Assembly: GCA_943912835.1 (NCBI GenBank)
Contig: CALTVJ010000006.1
Span: 1-44,271, forward strand
Origin: an uncultured Porphyromonas sp.
Lineage (GTDB): Bacteria; Bacteroidota; Bacteroidia; Bacteroidales; Porphyromonadaceae
Reading direction: 5' to 3'
DNA: 44,271 nucleotides
Shown: one piece after another, positions 43,231-44,271 of the stretch
How the letters are laid out: the number at the start of each line of letters is the position of its first letter
How positions within the stretch are numbered: the stretch's first letter is position 1
Notes under the pieces: generated by a model
The model's input: only the letters and a program-made list of their open reading frames with translations
Databases searched by the model: none
Told to the model about the DNA's origin: nothing
Program-made: the position numbers and the translations under genes

Positions 43231-43272
43231 GTTCTCTCGGTAGGAGGATGAAGAACGACCTACCGAGAGAAC
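43231..43272. repeat. Intergenic hairpin C (CCTACCGAG family)
   Basis: Perfect 14-bp arms, gttctctcggtagg at 43231-43244 and cctaccgagagaac at 43259-43272, flank a 14-base loop. The inner nine bases match hairpin B. It lies about 120 bases upstream of the O-methyltransferase start and 355 upstream of the susC start. Confidence 0.65.
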
Positions 43273-43322
43273 CTCATTCGTCTCAGTAGAGTGCCAATTG
43301 TGGCAATTATTGATCTTCAAGA

Positions 43323-43352
43323 TGATAACTATAATTTATTTAATAGTTATCA
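43323..43352. promoter_or_regulatory. AT-rich palindrome upstream of the susC gene
   Basis: tgataactat (43323-43332) and atagttatca (43343-43352) are perfect 10-bp inverted arms around a 10-base spacer. The symmetry would suit a dimeric DNA-binding protein, or it may only be a hairpin. No regulator can be named. Confidence 0.35.
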
Positions 43353-43508
43353 AAAGAATATTTTTATCTCTATTGGATTGACAAAATGTTAAATCTTAAT
43401 CTTTTCAATTGTTGCCATTTGTTTTTGATATTTATTTTTTGAGATTATATGTTTTGTTAGCCTTTATTTAATTAGTGGATGCAATCTTTTCTATATAAAT
43501 GATAATTA

Positions 43509-43516
43509 TATCTTTG
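43509..43516 (+). promoter_or_regulatory. Candidate -7 promoter element for the susC-type gene
   Basis: tatctttg matches TAnnTTTG and lies about 110 bases upstream of the start codon, which implies a long leader. The T-rich stretch at 43486-43490 could be a weak -33 element at about 18 bases. Confidence 0.5.
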
Positions 43517-43627
43517 CACTGCCTCTTGTGTTTTGTTTGGAGACTAGATACTGCATTTTAGTAGTATCTTCTCTAAAATATTGAGAGGAGAGGAAAATAG
43601 GCAATAACTATCATAAATCATATTACA

Positions 43628-44271
43628 ATGAAGGAAAGAAGACATCTTTTGGTTGCTACTTCCCTTGCTTTAGCTTTTCTATCTTTACCCAATCAAGCGT
43701 TGGCTAGTGCGGTAAGTCATATAGAAGCTAATCTCATAGAGGAGCAGCAAGACTCAAAGAGTAAGACCTATCAGGGTTTGGTTGTCGATGAGCATGGAGA
43801 AGCTCTCATAGGAGTAAGTTTGCAAGTTAAAGGTACTACTCAAGGCGTAACTACCGACCTAGACGGAAAGTTTACATTGAAACTTTCAGATCATGCCGCG
43901 GTCGTTGTTGTTTCTTATGTAGGGTATTCCAAGAAAGAGGTAACTCTCAAAGTTGGGTCACTAAATCGTATTCAGCTCCAGCCTGATGTCAAGACGATCA
44001 ATGAGGTGGTGGTTACAGCTTTGGGTATCAAGCGACAAACTAAAGCCCTTGCCTATAATGCTCAGGAGCTCAAGGCTGATATGCTTACTCAAGGGAAAGA
44101 TGCTAACTTTTTGAATGGTCTCAATGGTAAGGTCGCTGGCGTGACCATAAACCAAAGTTCGGCGGGGGCAGGTTCTGCTGCTCGTGTAGTCATGAGAGGT
44201 GCTAAATCTATAGACGGTAATAATAATGCTTTGTACGTTATAGATGGAGTACCTCTTCTTAATGTTCAGGG
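43628..44271 (+). CDS. SusC/RagA-type TonB-dependent outer-membrane receptor (5' part, runs off the window)
   Basis: The first 214 codons of a TonB-linked transporter that, with a SusD-like lipoprotein, imports glycans or peptides across the outer membrane. Visible parts are a signal peptide (likely cleavage near ALA-S, residues 26/27), a carboxypeptidase-like regulatory domain at about 48-120 (GLVVDEHGEALIGVSLQVKG, GKFTLKL, VVSYVGYSKKEV), the NEVVVTALGIKRQTKALAY link, and the start of the plug domain (LNGKVAGV, RVVMRGAKSI, ALYVIDGVPL). These are standard SusC/RagA features. The frame is open to the end of the window, so barrel and partner are not seen. Confidence 0.92.
   Translation, partial: MKERRHLLVATSLALAFLSLPNQALASAVSHIEANLIEEQQDSKSKTYQGLVVDEHGEALIGVSLQVKGTTQGVTTDLDGKFTLKLSDHAAVVVVSYVGYSKKEVTLKVGSLNRIQLQPDVKTINEVVVTALGIKRQTKALAYNAQELKADMLTQGKDANFLNGLNGKVAGVTINQSSAGAGSAARVVMRGAKSIDGNNNALYVIDGVPLLNVQ

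Larger units (their letters stand above)
43109..43627. other. 519-bp non-coding region between divergent O-methyltransferase and susC genes
   Basis: No gene is evident. It contains a -7 element for the O-methyltransferase (43144-43151), hairpin C (43231-43272), a tgcca/tggca pair (43292-43305), an AT-rich 10-bp-arm palindrome (43323-43352), a -7 element for the susC gene (43509-43516) and a small leader hairpin (43568-43590). The stretch 43320-43510 is strongly AT-rich. Confidence 0.6.

Noticed and set aside
1..44271. CRISPR array, insertion sequence, prophage or defence system
   Set aside because: No evenly spaced direct repeats, transposase, integrase or recognised defence gene was seen on either strand.

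Overview
The window reads as a chromosomal segment of a Bacteroidota bacterium, most likely of the Porphyromonadaceae (Porphyromonas or a close relative). The support is an uppP-truB-queA-folK run behind ftsX and a DUF3098 protein, a TamL-type lipoprotein of the BamA superfamily, a SusC/RagA-type TonB-dependent receptor at the right edge, promoters with the Bacteroidota -7 element TAnnTTTG, and no clear Shine-Dalgarno sequences. The genus is inferred from gene content only. There is no rRNA, transposase, phage gene or CRISPR array. Almost all of the window is ordinary core genome.

Layout. 1-59 is the tail of an unidentified gene. 60-626 is non-coding and holds a degenerate repeat and a long hairpin. 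627-5673 (+) is a tight operon: ftsX, DUF3098, uppP, truB, queA, folK and a putative outer-membrane beta-barrel. It converges through a shared terminator on parE (5785-7740, -). tRNA-Arg(ACG) follows, then abcF-tamL and alaS-aroB (+), then tRNA-Pro(GGG) with a strong terminator and 420 bp of structured non-coding DNA. 16668-24512 (-) is a five-gene operon transcribed uvrA, SWIM-domain protein, uvrD, pnuC-like transporter, thiN. From a divergent promoter region, 24766-33736 (+) carries DUF349, pdxH, tkt, rpiB, a sulfatase, an AI-2E-family permease and an RsmF-like methyltransferase. gapA and a GH109-like lipoprotein follow. 36648-43108 (-) carries an O-methyltransferase, uvrB, capA-like, DEAD-box helicase and ROK repressor. 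The 5' end of a susC-type gene begins at 43628.

How the parts fit. UvrA, UvrB and a UvrD-type helicase, the core of nucleotide excision repair, all lie within about 25 kb, and uvrA and uvrD share an operon. The pnuC-like gene and thiN overlap by four bases and probably form a thiamine uptake-and-pyrophosphorylation pair. Tkt, RpiB and GapA are central carbon enzymes; Tkt needs thiamine diphosphate, the product of ThiN. The GH109-like enzyme faces a ROK repressor across back-to-back terminators, which suggests amino-sugar scavenging.

I did not find a convincing wholly new biological system. The points most worth a second look are: (1) a SWIM zinc-finger protein between uvrA and uvrD that looks like a SNF2 helicase with its ATPase motifs eroded and its second lobe missing; (2) a family of intergenic hairpins with the core CCTACCGAG; (3) a ~200 bp degenerate repeat in two distant intergenic regions; (4) an asparagine in ParE at the position equivalent to quinolone-associated Asp426 of E. 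coli GyrB; and (5) the thiamine pair hitchhiking in a DNA-repair operon.
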